A stretch of DNA of 64,000 nucleotides from Neurospora intermedia (lineage: Eukaryota > Ascomycota > Sordariomycetes > Sordariales > Sordariaceae). Both the position numbers and the translations under genes were made by a program. Positions 47,640 through 60,449 of this stretch are shown piece by piece (the stretch's first letter is position 1; every line of letters begins with the position of its first letter). Location: NCBI GenBank assembly GCA_037102815.1, contig BTPP01000007.1, positions 1,426,001 through 1,490,000 of the forward strand, read 5' to 3'. Below the pieces are notes generated by a model. It searched no databases. It saw nothing but the letters and a program-made list of their open reading frames with translations, and was not told the DNA's origin.

Positions 47640-50600
47640 ATGCATCTGGCGGCGGTAAGAACAAAGACCAATGCAGTTGCCATTGGCAGGTGGAAGACGA
47701 GTCGCTCTTCATTCCTATCAACAACAACAACAACAACAACAACAACAACGCTATCCCGCAAATCATCATCACCCCGCACCATCCAGGCGATCATTGCTGC
47801 TGGTGCTCGGCCAAGCTGTACCCGCATTGCAGCTTCCCGCCCGCTGCTAGCGTCCTCCTCCTCCTCCCCCTCGTCCTCGTCCACGCCGGCTTCTTTCGTC
47901 ATTCGTCCATCTTCTGTTGCTACAAGTACTACCCAGCACGTCTCCCGGTTCCACTCTGTCTCGTCGTCGTTGCCGGTCCCCTCTTCTTCTTCTGCTTCTA
48001 CTTCTACTTCTTCTTTGCCCAGGACTTCTACTTTTACTACTTCTCGCCTTCGCCCCAAGCTTCAGACTTGCGCTGTTCCTCCTCCGTTTCTTGTTCTTGG
48101 ATCCCGCTACTGCTCTGCCCACGCCAGAGCCAAACGCCGCGAAAACATGACGGACCGCGACATCCTCCCCAACAACTTCAAGCCCATCCACTATGATCTC
48201 GAGATCCGTGATCTTGACTTCACCTCGTGGTCCTACAAAGGCACCGTAAGGTACGCTTGAGACTCCAATCTCCCCGAGTCCCTTCGTTTGGCGCCATCTG
48301 ACTTGCGACAACAACTCCCAGGATCGACGGTAAGCTCATCAAGCCCACCAAGGACATTGTCCTCAACACCCTCGAGATCAAGCTCCTCAACGCCAAGTTG
48401 ACGGCCGGCCCGCAATCATGGGAGTCGACCCAGTTCGCCGAGGACACAAAGGCCCAGCGCTCCACCATCTCCTTCGCCGAGGAGCTCCCCGTCGCCGACA
48501 ATGTCTCCCTGACCCTCGACTTCACTGGTGAGCTCAACCACGACATGGCCGGTTTCTACCGCTCCCAGTACAAGCCCGCTGCTCCTGCGGCCGCCAGTGT
48601 CCCCCGCGACGACGAGTTCCACTACATGCTCAGCACCCAGTTCGAGTCCTGCGATGCTCGCCGCGCCTTCCCCTGCTTCGACGAGCCCAACCTCAAGGCC
48701 ACCTTCGATTTTGCCATTGAGATCCCCGACGACCAGGTCGCCCTCTCCAACATGCCCGTCAAGGAGACCAAGCCCGCCGGCCCCAACAAGAAGCTCGTCT
48801 CTTTCGAGCGCAGCCCTGTCATGAGCACCTACCTCCTGGCCTGGGCTGTTGGCGACTTTGAGTACGTCGAGGCCTTTACCGACCGCGAGTACAATGGAAA
48901 GAAGCTCCCCGTTCGTGTCTACACTACCCGCGGCCTCAAGGAGCAGGGCAGGTGGGCCCTTGAGCACGCCCCCAAGATCATCGACTACTTCTCGGAGCAG
49001 TTCGAGATCGACTATCCTCTCCCCAAGAGCGATATCCTGGCTGTCCACGAGTTCACCCACGGTGCCATGGAGAACTGGGGTCTCGTCACGTACCGTATGA
49101 CCGCTATTCTGTTCGATGAGAAGCTTTCCGAGGCCAGATTCCGCAACCGCATTGCCTATGTCGTTGCCCACGAACTTGCCCATCAGTGGTTTGGTAACCT
49201 TGTCACCATGGATTGGTGGGATGAGCTCTGGCTGAACGAGGGTTTTGCTACCTGGGCTGGTTGGCTGGCAACCGATCATCTTCACCCCGACTGGGAGGTG
49301 TGGCCGCAGTTCATCAACGAGGGCATGGACCAGGCTTTCCTCCTTGACTCCGTCCGCGCCTCGCACCCCATCCAGGTTGAGGTTCGTGACGCTCTTGACG
49401 TGAACCAGATTTTCGACAAGATCAGCTACCTCAAGGGTTGCTCCATGATTCGCATGTTGGCCTCCCACCTTGGTATCAAGACTTTCCTCAAGGGTATTGC
49501 TCTCTACCTTCAGCGCCACGCTTACGGCAATGCCAAGACCGAGGCTCTCTGGAATGCCTTGAGCGAGGCTTCTGGTGTCGATGTCAACACCATCATGCGT
49601 CCCTGGATTGAGGAGATTGGTTTCCCTGTTGTCAGTGTTACCGAGGGCCAGGATCAGATCGCTGTCAAGCAAGCCCGTTTCCTGTCTACCGGCGATGTCA
49701 AGCCTGAGGATGACAAGACCACCTGGTGGATTCCTCTGTCCCTCAAGGGCAAGATTGGCTCCCAGGATATTGAGCCGCTGTCTCTCCAGACCAAGGAGAC
49801 CACCATTGACGGCGTCAGCCAAGACTTTTACCAGCTCAATGCCAACGCCACTGGCTTCTACCGCGTCAACTACCCCGAGTCTCGTCTCAAGACTCTGGGC
49901 ACTCAGCTCGCTCATCTCACTACCGAGGACAAGATCTTCATCACTGGTTCCGCGGCCGATCTTGCGTTTGCTGGCAACTCCACCACTGCCGCTTTGCTGT
50001 CTTTCGTCCAGGGTCTAAAGAACGAGACCCACTACCGTGTTCTTAGCCAGGCTTTGGACTCGGTCAATACTCTCAAGTCCATCTTTGGCGACGACGAGGA
50101 GGTCAAGAAGGGTCTTGAGAAGTTCACTCTGGAGCTTATTGACAAGGCTCTCAAGGAGGTTGGCTGGGAGCCTAAGGAGGGCGAGAACTACAACATTCCC
50201 CTCCTTCGCAAGCGCCTCCTTCTTACTGCGGTGGCCAACTCGCACGAGGAGGTCATTAATGAGGCCTTCAGGCGCTGGAACGAATGGCGCGCTAACCCTA
50301 CCGGTGCTCCCATCCCTGCGGATCTCCGTCTTCCTGTCTACCGTGCTGCCCTCAAGAAGGACCCCGCCAACGCCGTTGCGGCCATCAAGGAGGAGTGGTT
50401 CACCACCCCCGCCATTGACGGCAAGGAGGTCTGCCTCCAGGCCCTCGGTCAGGTCACCGACGAGGCCCTCATCGACGAAGTCCTCCTTCCCTTCCTCTTC
50501 GACTCTGCGCCTCCCGCTCATCCCAGAGACTCGGTGCCCGGTGCCGACATGCACATTCTGTCTGGCAACATGGCCGGTAACCGCATTGCTCGCCCTCTCC

Positions 50601-50872
50601 TCTGGGCCTATCTTCGCGACAACTGGGATAAGTTCAGCACCAAGCTTGGCGGTAACCCCATCCTTGTCGACCGCATGGTCAACGTCAGCTTGCCCAAGTT
50701 TGCGGATCTCGAGACGCTCAAGGAAATTGAGGATTTCTTCAGCAAGGTCAGCACCAAGGGCTTTGACAGGACGTTGGAGCAGGTCAAGGATAAGATCAGG
50801 GGACGGGCGGCGTACAAGATGAGAGATGCCGAGGTTGTTAAGAGCTGGTTGAAGGCCAATGGGTACTGCTAA
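47640..50872 (+). CDS. M1-family zinc aminopeptidase (Aap1/Ape2-like), likely two start sites
   Basis: Exon 1 ends at 48250 and exon 2 is 48322-50872 (GTACGC...TCCCAG, 71 nt). From the ATG at 48147 (MTDRDILPNNFKPIHYDLEI) the protein is 884 aa, the normal length of yeast Aap1/Ape2 and animal puromycin-sensitive aminopeptidase. From 47640 it gains 169 residues rich in Ser, Thr, Arg and Ala with almost no acidic residues, as in a mitochondrial presequence. Catalytic parts are intact: GAMEN exopeptidase motif near residue 281 and HELAH zinc site near 317-321, with the third ligand in NEGFATW near 340 (884-aa numbering). The C-terminal ERAP1-like helical domain is complete. It removes N-terminal residues from peptides in the cytosol and probably in mitochondria. 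No gene-cluster context. Confidence 0.93.
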
Positions 50873-51592
50873 AGGTTGAATATTTCGTGTAGCAATGTAT
50901 GATAGGTAGGTAAATTCTGATGTTTGCGAAATGCCCCCTGGTATAGATTTATTACGTTGCTGGAATGTGGAGGTTTCATGTTTATTTCTTGTAAGCACCG
51001 GCTTGGCGGCAAGTGAAGTTTCAGCGGCCATCCTGTTCGTCTGATATTTTCGTCTTGAAGATTTCATCCCGTCTCGTCCCCAACCGCCCACTTCAAGTGA
51101 ATGACGCACTGTTCCAACGTGGAAGTTACGATGGGGTGTCTGAGCAGTGTGGGCGATCAGGACGGACTGTGGCAGGTTTCAGCCTTTCAAGTTCTTCGTC
51201 ATTTCCCACACTGGGCAGAGGCAGGCTTCCAGAACTAACTCGAATTCGACCTTCTCCATCCTCGTCATTGAGCAATTCTGTGTCTTAAATTGCTCGATTT
51301 AGTTGCCCGTCGATAACACCGCAACACGGAGCGACAGGTGAATGCTTATAAGTGCCCCTCTAGGCGTTCGCGACCTATTCCTCTTCCTTTTCAGCAGCGG
51401 AAGCAGGTCCCTCCAACCATCGCAGCCCGTCTCAGCTACATGATCGCCCCGTCAGTCTCAAACCCCAAGTTGATCACCTAACACTCCCACCACTTCACGG
51501 GGCTACGAGCCTAGGCTCGCAGGAGGCAGGTGACGGGCGACAGGCGACAAGAGGCAGGCGGTAGGTACGCGATCACAACCAAAGTCAGAACC
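50873..51592. other. Intergenic
   Basis: No supported gene. The long antisense frame overlapping 50015-51109 is a shadow of aminopeptidase codon bias. Confidence 0.6.
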
Positions 51593-54441
51593 ATGGCCAG
51601 CCCAACTCCCACCAACACGATCTCTGGCGCCGACAGTCACGCCACGCCCATGAGCGCTATAACCTCTAGCCATATCTCCTCTTCACGATACCAAACACGA
51701 CCCCAAGCCCAAACACCGGCACAAACGACAACAGCCTTCATCTTCCACGTCTCAACCCTCGTCTACCGTCCCAGGAGCGCTGGCAGCCCGTCTAATGTCG
51801 GTGCCAATCGTGCCAACAGCAACAGCGACGCAACTTGGTCCCCCATCTCCTCTGCCTCCGATAGCAACTCGTCATCCATCTCCGGCTACACTAGTTGTGA
51901 CTCCCATTCCAGTTCCACCTGGAACCAGAATATCAACATCAACATCAACCCGACAAATTCACAGTCGCGTCACCACCACCCCGACCCCCTCCGCCAGCAT
52001 CAAGTCAAGCTGCTGCGTCCCCTCCTTCCGCGGCCGTCGGCAGGCGAGACTATAGCGGGGTTACAGGCGGTGGGTATACCATTTGTTATTGTTTGGGAAC
52101 CTACCTCTACTGAGTCGTCGGGATCTGGAGCGGGTCTGGGACATGGACTTAAGTGTGGATATGGAGACGACGACAGACTCGACGACGAGTTCACGTCGGA
52201 GGAAGAGGTGGCGAATACCGTTACTAGGGTGTTGGGACTGGAAGTGCCGATTGGTAGTGAGAAGGTGGTGGGTAAATGGACGCTTTTGAGGAGTGTTGCT
52301 GCTGTACAGGGCCGACAATCTCAGAAAGGTGGAAAGGATGGAAAAGATGGAAAAGAGGTGACGGGGACGTTGGTGATTGGGGATGATGAGGAGAAAAACA
52401 GGGAGATGGCGAGGATGTTGGGGTTTCAGGCGGAGAGGGTGGTGAATTCGGAGGAGGTGGAGATGATGTGGAAGAGGAAGAAGGAGGTGACTGGGGAGGA
52501 GAAAGGAGATGTGGAGGTGGGAGGGAAGAAGTTGGTGAAGAAGGAGGACCGGAAGGAGGAGCAGAAGAACCACGACCTGAACCCACAGCAAAATCAGTCC
52601 CAGCGACAACACCTGAAACCGTCGAAACCGACTTTGACCTTGAGGAGCAGGTTAAGCTGCCCATTTGATGACATGAAGATCGTGGAGGGACTTTGCTCTT
52701 CGCCGGAGGATAAGGTCGACGAGGAAACTACAGACGATGACAGCGATGGATCAGAGAAGCAAGCTGGGCTCGAGGAAGAGAAAGGCGAAGCGAACAAAGG
52801 TCGTCCTATAGAATCACCGACGCCCCCAACTCCTTCGACTCCTGGTACTGTTCAGGGCCTGTACATCCCGGTCAAGCATGGAGAGCGGACCGTGGCATAT
52901 GTTCCTGTCAGCCCTACCAGCACCACATGTTCAGAGAGAATTCTCGAGTCTCCGGTCACTCGCATCACTTCCATTATTTTCTTCTCGCCGCCGTCCCCAA
53001 AGACCTGGGACCGCGATGTTCGCGTTGTCAGCAAGTTGTGTCAATCTCAGGGCGATGGAGAAGAGGCACCCAAGCTTTACATTGTTCAGAAGCCGGGAGA
53101 GGTTGGACGTAGTAGCCCGTCTCTTGGCACCTCCTATTCCTCGTCCATATCATCCTCGACATCATCAAATATCCCTTCCCCGACATTTTCCACGGCCCCT
53201 TCGGAGGCCAGTCTTGAAACCCTAGCTACTACTACCTCTACCGTCTTTTCTCGAGCTTCCACGACCTCGACAACGGAGTCCGCGCCGTCTAAGCGACAAT
53301 TCAAATTGACCATGCCTCGCACCGCGTCAGACTGGATCCGCGAGGTTACCACTCAATGGCGAGCCACCTGCCCCAACCTTCCCGACAAGGCCCAACTTCC
53401 TTATTACCTCATCGACCCCCTGACCTGCGCCCTCCAAGTTCTCGAAATCGGCCGTCAACGAGCACAGTCGACCATCTGGGCGAGGGCCAATCTCCCCGTG
53501 CACTTGCGCCAGGTACTCCGTTTGGAGACGCTTTATATCGTTGACTCGGGTGAGCGCCCGTCGCATTTCTTCAATGACTTGGGCGCCAGCGGCAACAAAA
53601 ACAAACATTCCGCTTCCTCGGATCCTGATCCTGATATGTCGTTTCAGCGGTATTTGGCATCTCTCGCGTGGATGTAATTCCTGCGAAGCGGTGCAGAAGG
53701 ATTGGGATGAGCAATGTTCATGCCTTAGAAAAGAGGGTGCAGAAGATGGGGTATGTGTGTCGCCCAGTCTGTGACTCTTTCACCAGACTTGAGCCTCTAC
53801 AGGACGAGGACGAGAACGAGGACCAGAAGACAAAGAAGGTCCATGACCACAAAGACAGCGGAGATGCAAGCGCCCGTCAACCTACTACGCAGACGCACCA
53901 CAGACGCACATCTTGGTTCCGCCAACTGATTACGAGAGGTCAACCCCGATCCAAGTCTCGCAACCCCGGTGCCGGTGACCAGAGTCATCCTCAACGCCCC
54001 TCTACCTCTACCTCTACCAACAAGACTCGCAACAAGCACACCAACCACAGCAACAACAGCACCACAAACCTCACCATCAACTCAACCAATATCCCTACTT
54101 TCCCTCCCTCCAGCGGCATCCCCCGGAGCATGACAACCCCCAACTACTCCAATTTCCCCAACACCACATACACCCCCAACACCAACCTCAGCACTACATC
54201 GAAAGCAACAGCAACAGCCAAATTCTACTCCCCCAGTGCCCTGGACATGGTTTTACGCAGTCCCACACAGAAAGTGAGAGACATCAATGCTATCACGGCC
54301 TTCTGCCATAGTAACAATATCGAGACGGCGGTCCAGTACGCTATCAATCGCGAGTACTGGGAGTGTGTGGATAAGGGGTTGAGTCCTGTTTGGCCGACTA
54401 GTGGTGGTGGTGGTGAGAATACTAGGATTGGTCGGATCTGA
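51593..54441 (+). CDS. Ser/Thr-rich protein of unknown function, one C-terminal intron
   Basis: The first ATG in frame is 51593 (MASPTPTNTISG). The frame runs to a stop at 53677. A second frame from about 53668 to 54441 continues in the same style. GTGAGC at 53550 with CTTAG at 53727-53728 joins them in frame, giving 889 aa. GTATTT at 53650 with CACCAG at 53781-53786 would also join in frame. The N-terminal third has a small ordered region (LQAVGIPFVIVWEP...TLVIGDDEEKNREMARMLGF) that weakly recalls a HAD-type fold. Another ordered block is ASDWIREVTTQWRATCPNLP...YYLIDPLTCALQVLEIGRQR. The C-terminus ends with a helical segment (VRDINAITAFCHSNNIETAVQYAI). The rest is disordered. No known family is recognised. 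Confidence 0.65.
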
Positions 54442-55200
54442 TCGAATTTGATCTGGTAGAAAGGTAGGTACCGATCTGGCACTACAGCGACATATGGTTG
54501 AAGGTTCTTACGGAAGGTTCGACATATTTTCTTTCTTAAGCTAGAGCTTGTAGCTCCGGGAACCAAGGAGGTGGTTCAAAGCAAAGATATAGAGTCGGCG
54601 AATCGAGAGGGGAAAAAATAGCTGGGACTGGTGGTGGACTGCAGGGGCTGTACTATTACTATTTGGAGCGTGGGCCTAGAGAAAAAAAAAAAAAAAAAAA
54701 TTGAGCAAAAAATGGTTCCCTATATCCACGAGTCTCTTTGCGGGTTATGATAGGATTTTTGAGCTGCCAGATAGGTGTCGACAGTCGAGAACATGAGTGT
54801 ACATCTGATGTAGTTGTATGTATCTAAGCGCGATGGATTTCTGCTGGTAGCATGACAGCATGTACGCATGCAGTAGAGTACACTGGTTTCGAGAAATCAA
54901 AGCAATAATGATCTACAGACAAGACCTCCAGGGGGAAGGATTGTTCACTTCTACTTAATCACCGTCGAGTCAAATATCGTAGAAAACACATGAAATGATA
55001 CGAAATCTTGACCTAGATCCCTCCCTCCATCAAATTTACAACAGCAACAACCTCATCTTGCTTGATAAACTCAAAACACCAGAAAAAAGAAGAAAGGAAA
55101 GAAGGAAAAAAAAATCAAAACCAACGAAACAAAATAACCAGAGGAGGAAGGAAGAAAAAAATATGATGTTGTCCTGAGAAAGAGAAACATCGGGAATTGA
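54442..55200. other. Intergenic
   Basis: Holds an A18 run near 54683-54700 and A/G-rich DNA at 55080-55165 downstream of the tRNA. No gene. Confidence 0.6.
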
Positions 55201-55272
55201 GCCCGACGTGGGGGTCGAACCCACAACCTTGAGATTAAGAGTCTCACGCTCTACCGATTGAGCTAGCCGGGC
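55201..55272 (-). tRNA. tRNA-Lys (anticodon CUU), intronless
   Basis: Read on the minus strand, the 72-nt cloverleaf is complete. The acceptor stem GCCCGGC pairs with GTCGGGC (one G-U). The D arm has GCTC...GAGC. The anticodon stem TGAGA/TCTCA encloses loop CTCTTAA with CTT at 34-36. The T arm is GTGGG-TTCGACC-CCCAC. A and B boxes are canonical (TAGCTCAATCGG, GGTTCGACCCC). An A-rich stretch (T-rich on the transcribed strand) just downstream on the minus strand fits an RNA polymerase III terminator. Confidence 0.97.
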
Positions 55273-55569
55273 AGCTTTTTGACGAAGCTGCCATTTGATT
55301 GGTTGGTTGTTTGTCATTGTGGTATCCGTAACTTATAAAGTCATGGCTAAATATCATCACTAGGTACATAAGGAGGTACCTTGGTCGAGAAAGAAGGAAC
55401 AAAATCAAGATAACTACGAGTACATCTTCCCTTGGTTCCCTTCTTTTACTTCCTTCCTTCTCTCTCGATAGAAAAGTCCACAATATCAAGAAGTGTTTTA
55501 AAACAAAAACTGATATGGAAAGAAGAAAATTACATAAATAAAACAATAAGGAAGAAGGATTAGAAAAAA

Positions 55570-57790
55570 CTACCAAGCCTCCCACCTCTGCCCACCCATC
55601 GCCACCAACCGATTAAACAACTCATCCCTCAACGGACACGCCGTCACTCTGAACCTCTTTCCCTCCATCGTCACAATCTCCAGTCCATCCTTGACCTCCC
55701 TCTCCATACTCCAGTCCACCACAATCTTGGCCTTCCATCCATACCCGCCCACTTTCTTCAGTTCCATAACATCCGCCACCGCCACTGTCCACATCGGCTT
55801 CAGGTCCTCCCTCTCTTTACCCGCAATGACCGTAGTACCACTCTCATCCTTCTTCGCAACAAACGCCACGCTAGGGATGGTGGCGGCGGTAGAAATGTAG
55901 CAATGTCCCTTCTTGCCTTCATAGCGACAATCGAATCGGACTGGACCCGAAACGGGGATCTCGTCCTTGGGCGGAACGACACCCAGGCGGTCCTTGGCGT
56001 GGTGCGCGCCCAGCTTGGCGCGGACGTGATCGGTGGCGCCGCCGGTGTGGACTACGCCGGCAGTGACGTTCTTGATCCAGCCCAACACCTTGTGGGATTT
56101 CTTAGTCTGCTTGTTCTTGGGGTGGGAGTCCACGTCGAAGCCTGCGTCTCGCAGGTCGTCTTTGGGATCTGTGTGCGCTGCTTCATCTAATTCTGAGGGA
56201 GAAGCTTCAAGCGGGTGGGCGGCTGCCTCAGCGCGCATTTGGGCTTCCGAGTCGAGGGGTGCCGGGCCGTTGGCTGGGTCTTGGACGGGTTGTTCGATTA
56301 CGCGCGGGACAGGGGGGAGGGGAGCCTTGTTGGCTTCGCCGATGCGTAGGAGGGTAAGGGTCAGCTGGGCGTTGGTGGGGACGCCCTTCAGCAGAGTGTT
56401 GCGCAGCTCGAGGAGCTTTTGCCAGTCGGGGATGACGCGATTGAGGTATTCCACGCCGGGGCGAACGACGGGGTCGCCAAACATGCCGAAGCCGAGGAAG
56501 AAGGTGAGGGATTTGACAAACATATATGAGGTCACGAAGAGGGAGGCGCCAAAGAGGGGGATTACGAGGATTGCTAGACGTAGACGGTGCGTGTCCTTTG
56601 GGAAGGGAGGGGTAGGGGATAGGGCGCTGTTGGCCGGTCAGTAAATCCTCGGTTGAAAGAGAGATCGAGACAACGTACTTGGCCAATCGCTCCCAGTTGT
56701 CACTGATGTTACCAATTACTTGCATAACAGGTCGAAGTTTGGCCCACATGGCCAGTTCCATGGGTTTCTTGGTCTTATCTTGGACTATAGTCTCCATGTT
56801 AGTAGTTGCGGGTCAGAAAACAAGAACAAGATGCCAAGGAACTCACCATCTCCGGCAGGATGTTTACCAGCCGCACTGCTCACAGCCAGCTCAGCAAGTC
56901 CGTGGACCAAGTTGTCCGCTTCCTGCTCAACCGCCTCACCCTTGTGATTCTCAGGGGCACCCGTAGCACTGTCCTTGCTACCGACAGTGCCTGCCCACGG
57001 CTTTTGCACGCCACCCGTCTTGGAATCAACAAGGGCAATGGGTGCTGGCGGGAAGAGCAGCTCGCGCGTAGGGGGGTGGACAATTAGCGCAATGATCACG
57101 CCGGTGATGAGGGGCATGATAAAGTCAAACAGCCAGGCGACAAAGTAGACTCCTGCGAACCAAGCCGTTCGCTCCTTCTCGCGCCAGGACCGAAGGCGGG
57201 CAATGTGCTTGACGGCAGCGAGGATGCCAACAACGACGGTGGTGTAGAGACGCTCGATGTTAGCGCGCATCTTGTCGGGAGAGAATTCCTCCTCCTCCGC
57301 CGTGTTGAGGTCCAGGCCACCGGGCACGGGAGTGAAGACTGCCTTTGTGTGGATGATTTGCTGTTACAGTGTTAAAATGCGTGTGCTACCTAGACATAGT
57401 TGTAAGAGATTTACTTGCCTTGTTGAAGCGGCGGACGAGCATCCATAGCTCTTCATTGTCAATGCCGCCAACCAGAGGGGCCGCGATCTCCCGCTTGGGT
57501 TCGTTCCAGCCCAGGTTGCTAACTTCCTTTTCGGTCTTGAGCTGGGCGGCGCCCTTTAGCTTGTGGTCCTCGGTGGCCAGCGCATGAGAAAGTGTGTGGC
57601 CATCTTCAAGACCGCCTGCTGACTTGTCAAAGGCCTTTTTGGATTGCAGGATGTCTTGAGCATCTTCGGCGGGCATAGGCAGGAGATCCTGAAGCCCTGT
57701 TCCAGGACCCGTGTCGCCGGTAATGGGGTTCGCTTCCTTTTCACCGGTGAGAGGATCGGTTCGCTTTTCAGTCAAGTTTTCGTACAGCAT
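55570..57790 (-). CDS. DUF3292 membrane protein
   Basis: Four minus-strand exons: 57790-57419, 57360-56847, 56784-56679 and 56626-55570, totalling 682 aa. Family landmarks fix the joins: RRFNK/QIIHTKAV...PGGLDLN, FSPDKMRANIERLY and ANALSPTPPFPKDTHRLRLA. Two hydrophobic regions lie at about residues 192-220 (AWFAGVYFVAWLFDFIMPLI) and 348-382 (LAILVIPLFGASLFVTSYMF). The C-terminal domain (VRFDCRYEGKKGHCYIS...) may be GRAM/PH-like. The first intron uses a GC donor (AAG/GCAAGT) and AG acceptor; the others are GT-AG with a TACTAAC branch site in the second. DUF3292 proteins are conserved in Pezizomycotina but have no assigned reaction. A role at an organelle membrane is inference. Confidence 0.92.
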
Positions 57791-59143
57791 GATGGCGGGT
57801 TTCGTCACCACATGTGGTAATCGTTGAAGGGGCTGTTAACGTTCCAGGAATAATGAAGGAAGGAGTCGTTTTGATGTTGGAGACTTGGGAAGACTGTTGG
57901 GGTCTTTGGAGGGGGAATGTGATACTTTGATGGAAAACAGGAGTCCAAGACACATGGACGGGGTCCAGCCGATGAAATCGATGCAACGAAGTAGTTCTAA
58001 TGGGCGGGGTATCAGCCATCAATGATCCCAGCATTCCGATGGGGAGAGAGACGGGAGTGAGGGAGGTCCAGGCATGCCATGACGACGGGGGTCTGGAAGC
58101 TGTGCTACACTACAGGTACTAGTAGGGTTGGACACCTCAGTTACGTCCATGTAAGTGAAGGACCTACGACTCCCGTCCGTCCGAATGGGAAAGGGCAGAG
58201 GTACTCAGTAGGTCAGGTCGACCTGACTTCCACTTCAGTTAGGTATGACATCAATGGCGCCAAGAAAGGGGACCGCTGGAACCATTCAAGTAGTGTCGTG
58301 TAGGGGACCTGCCACTGCCGTGTGACGACGGGACGCGCGGAGGGGTGTTTGTTAGTGCAAAGCTGGCAAATTCCCAGGGCTCCGGATCTGCAATGCCAAC
58401 TTCGATTCAGCTTCGTATCCCAACGGCTTCTCCATCGATCCGGATTGCTTGTTTCCTGGCCCATGTATCCACGTGGAATTATGTTTGAAGCCTTTTATAG
58501 ACTCCTAGATGTAATCCCGGGTATGTTTGTCATCCCTCTTGCCTGTCCGGTGCAGTGTACTGGGGCAAGCAAGCATCGGCTGTGCTAACACTTATACGTC
58601 ATGCCAAGCCGCTGCATCAAGTGAATGGCCGCCAGCTGCAAGGAACCATCCGTCAACAAGGGCGCTATCGCGTCCTAACAATTTCCTGCGGTAGACTGGC
58701 ATTGGCAAAACAGCACACACCGATGCTTTGTTCTCGTTCCGGGGGGAAATCCAAATTGACAATGGGTGATCTAGTTGGAGAATAAAAGGGATGTTGACGC
58801 AATTGTTTTTTTTCGGATGAACGCCAAACAAAGCTGAGCGCGAGTTCCTCATAGTATGTACACTACATAATAAACCTACAGTTCATCTGATGAGGTCAGG
58901 TACAGACATAATTGTTAAGGACTGATCCTCGGGCGGTCCCACTTACAATGGCTGCTAGCAGAAGTGATGACGACATACATTTATCTTGTCCGTTAACAAC
59001 AACAGCAACACCACGCATGCCTCGATATACCCGCTGAGACAACTACTCCATTGCACTCTTACAGCTCGACTTCCTGCATCCAACTCATACTGCCATTCCC
59101 GCTGAAAACGCCATCTAACCCGCAGCACCGTCACCTACGAACC
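57791..59143. other. Intergenic, divergent promoter region
   Basis: 1.35 kb between two divergently transcribed genes (DUF3292 leftward, mannose-6-phosphate isomerase rightward). No supported gene. Confidence 0.6.
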
Positions 59144-60449
59144 ATGACCGCCACCACCACCACCACCGACCGCGTCTTCCAGCTCACAGGCTCGTGCAAC
59201 AACTACCCCTGGGGCAAAAAGGGAAAAGATTCGCTCGCCGCTCAACTATGCGCAAAGACCGACAAGAGCTTCCAGATCAAAGATGATGAGTTCTACTCGG
59301 AAATGTGGTTCGGCGATTATCCCGACTTTCCAGCAAAGAAGTTCGATACTGGAGAGCCCTTGAAAGACATCCTCGAAAAGAACAAAGAGACGCTATTGGG
59401 AAAGAAGGTCATCCAGAACCTCGACGGCCAGCTCCCCTACTTGCCAAAGGTATGGCCCCAATGTCCTGCTTACTTACTCCTCAACTTGATCTAGCGTGCT
59501 GACTTCCGCCCCCCTTCAGATCCTTTCCATCGCCAAAGCCCTCCCGCTCCAAATCCACCCCAACAAGGAGCTCGCGACAAAGCTCCACAAGAAGGACCCC
59601 GAGAACTTCACCGACCCCAACCATAAGCCCGAAATCGCTGTGGCCCTGTCCAAGTTCGAAGTCTTTGCCGGGTGGAAGCCTCTTTCCCACATTGTGCCTC
59701 TCTTCCAGCTTTCCTTCCTCCGCCAGTTTGTTCCCGCAGGAACCACCGACACCTGGACCGACGCTACCCTCCGTGAGATCACCCGAAGTTTGCTCAAGGC
59801 CGAAGAGGGTACTGTCCAATACATCGCCCAATCCCTCCTCAAGACTCCCAAGGAAGATCTCGGACCCAAAAATGACTACATCCCCGATCTGATTCCTCGT
59901 CTACAGGACCAGTACGGCCCCAAGGACCCCGGAACTCTTGTCGCCCTTCTCTGTATGAACTTTATGGTGCTTCAGCCCGGTGACTCCATCTACATCCCCG
60001 CCGATGGAATCCATGCCTACCTGTCGGGTGACATTGTTGAGTGCATGGCCCGCAGCAACAACGTGCTCAACGCCGGCTTCTGTCCTCCCGCCGACCGCAA
60101 CAGCTACGACCTGTTCGCCGAGACACTCACGTTTGAGGGGCACACCGCGGCGGACATGTTGCTGCCGAGCAACAAGAGCGAAAAGAGCAAGGAGGGGCGC
60201 ACAGTGGTATATAAGCCGCCCATGAGCGAGTTCGATATGCTCAAGGCTGACCTAGGAGCTGGGGAGAGCGACGAGATTGCGCCGAGCGACGGGCCTGGCG
60301 TGCTGATTGTTACAAGTGGCCAAGGGACCATGTTGGCCGGAGACAAGACATTTGACTTAAAGGAGGGATCCATCTTCTTTGTGGCACCGGATACGACGGT
60401 TGTCTGGAAGACCGACAAGGGGATGCAAATCCACATGGCAGTAGTTTGA
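59144..60449 (+). CDS. Mannose-6-phosphate isomerase (type I)
   Basis: Exon 1 is 59144-59449 and exon 2 is 59520-60449 (GTATGG...CTTCAG, phase 0), giving 411 aa. It interconverts fructose-6-phosphate and mannose-6-phosphate in the cytosol, supplying GDP-mannose for glycosylation and cell-wall mannan. Zinc-ligand motifs of type I cupin isomerases are present: QIHPNKELA (Q113, H115), HKPEIAVAL (E140) and the ADGIHAYLSGDIVE segment (H267). The N-terminus TGSCNNYPWGKKGKDSLAA and the C-terminal cupin strand are standard. Length matches fungal orthologues. ATG 59144 is chosen because the typical start region VFQLTGSCNNYPWG follows ten residues later. It is complete, with no sign of disruption. Confidence 0.96.

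Noticed and set aside
48416-49915. 499-codon open frame antisense to the aminopeptidase
   Set aside because: It mirrors the strong third-position codon bias of the M1 gene and lacks any domain. The sense strand has an unambiguous conserved protein.
50015-51109. 364-codon antisense frame over the aminopeptidase 3' end
   Set aside because: Same codon-bias shadow, extending into non-coding DNA without a sensible start.
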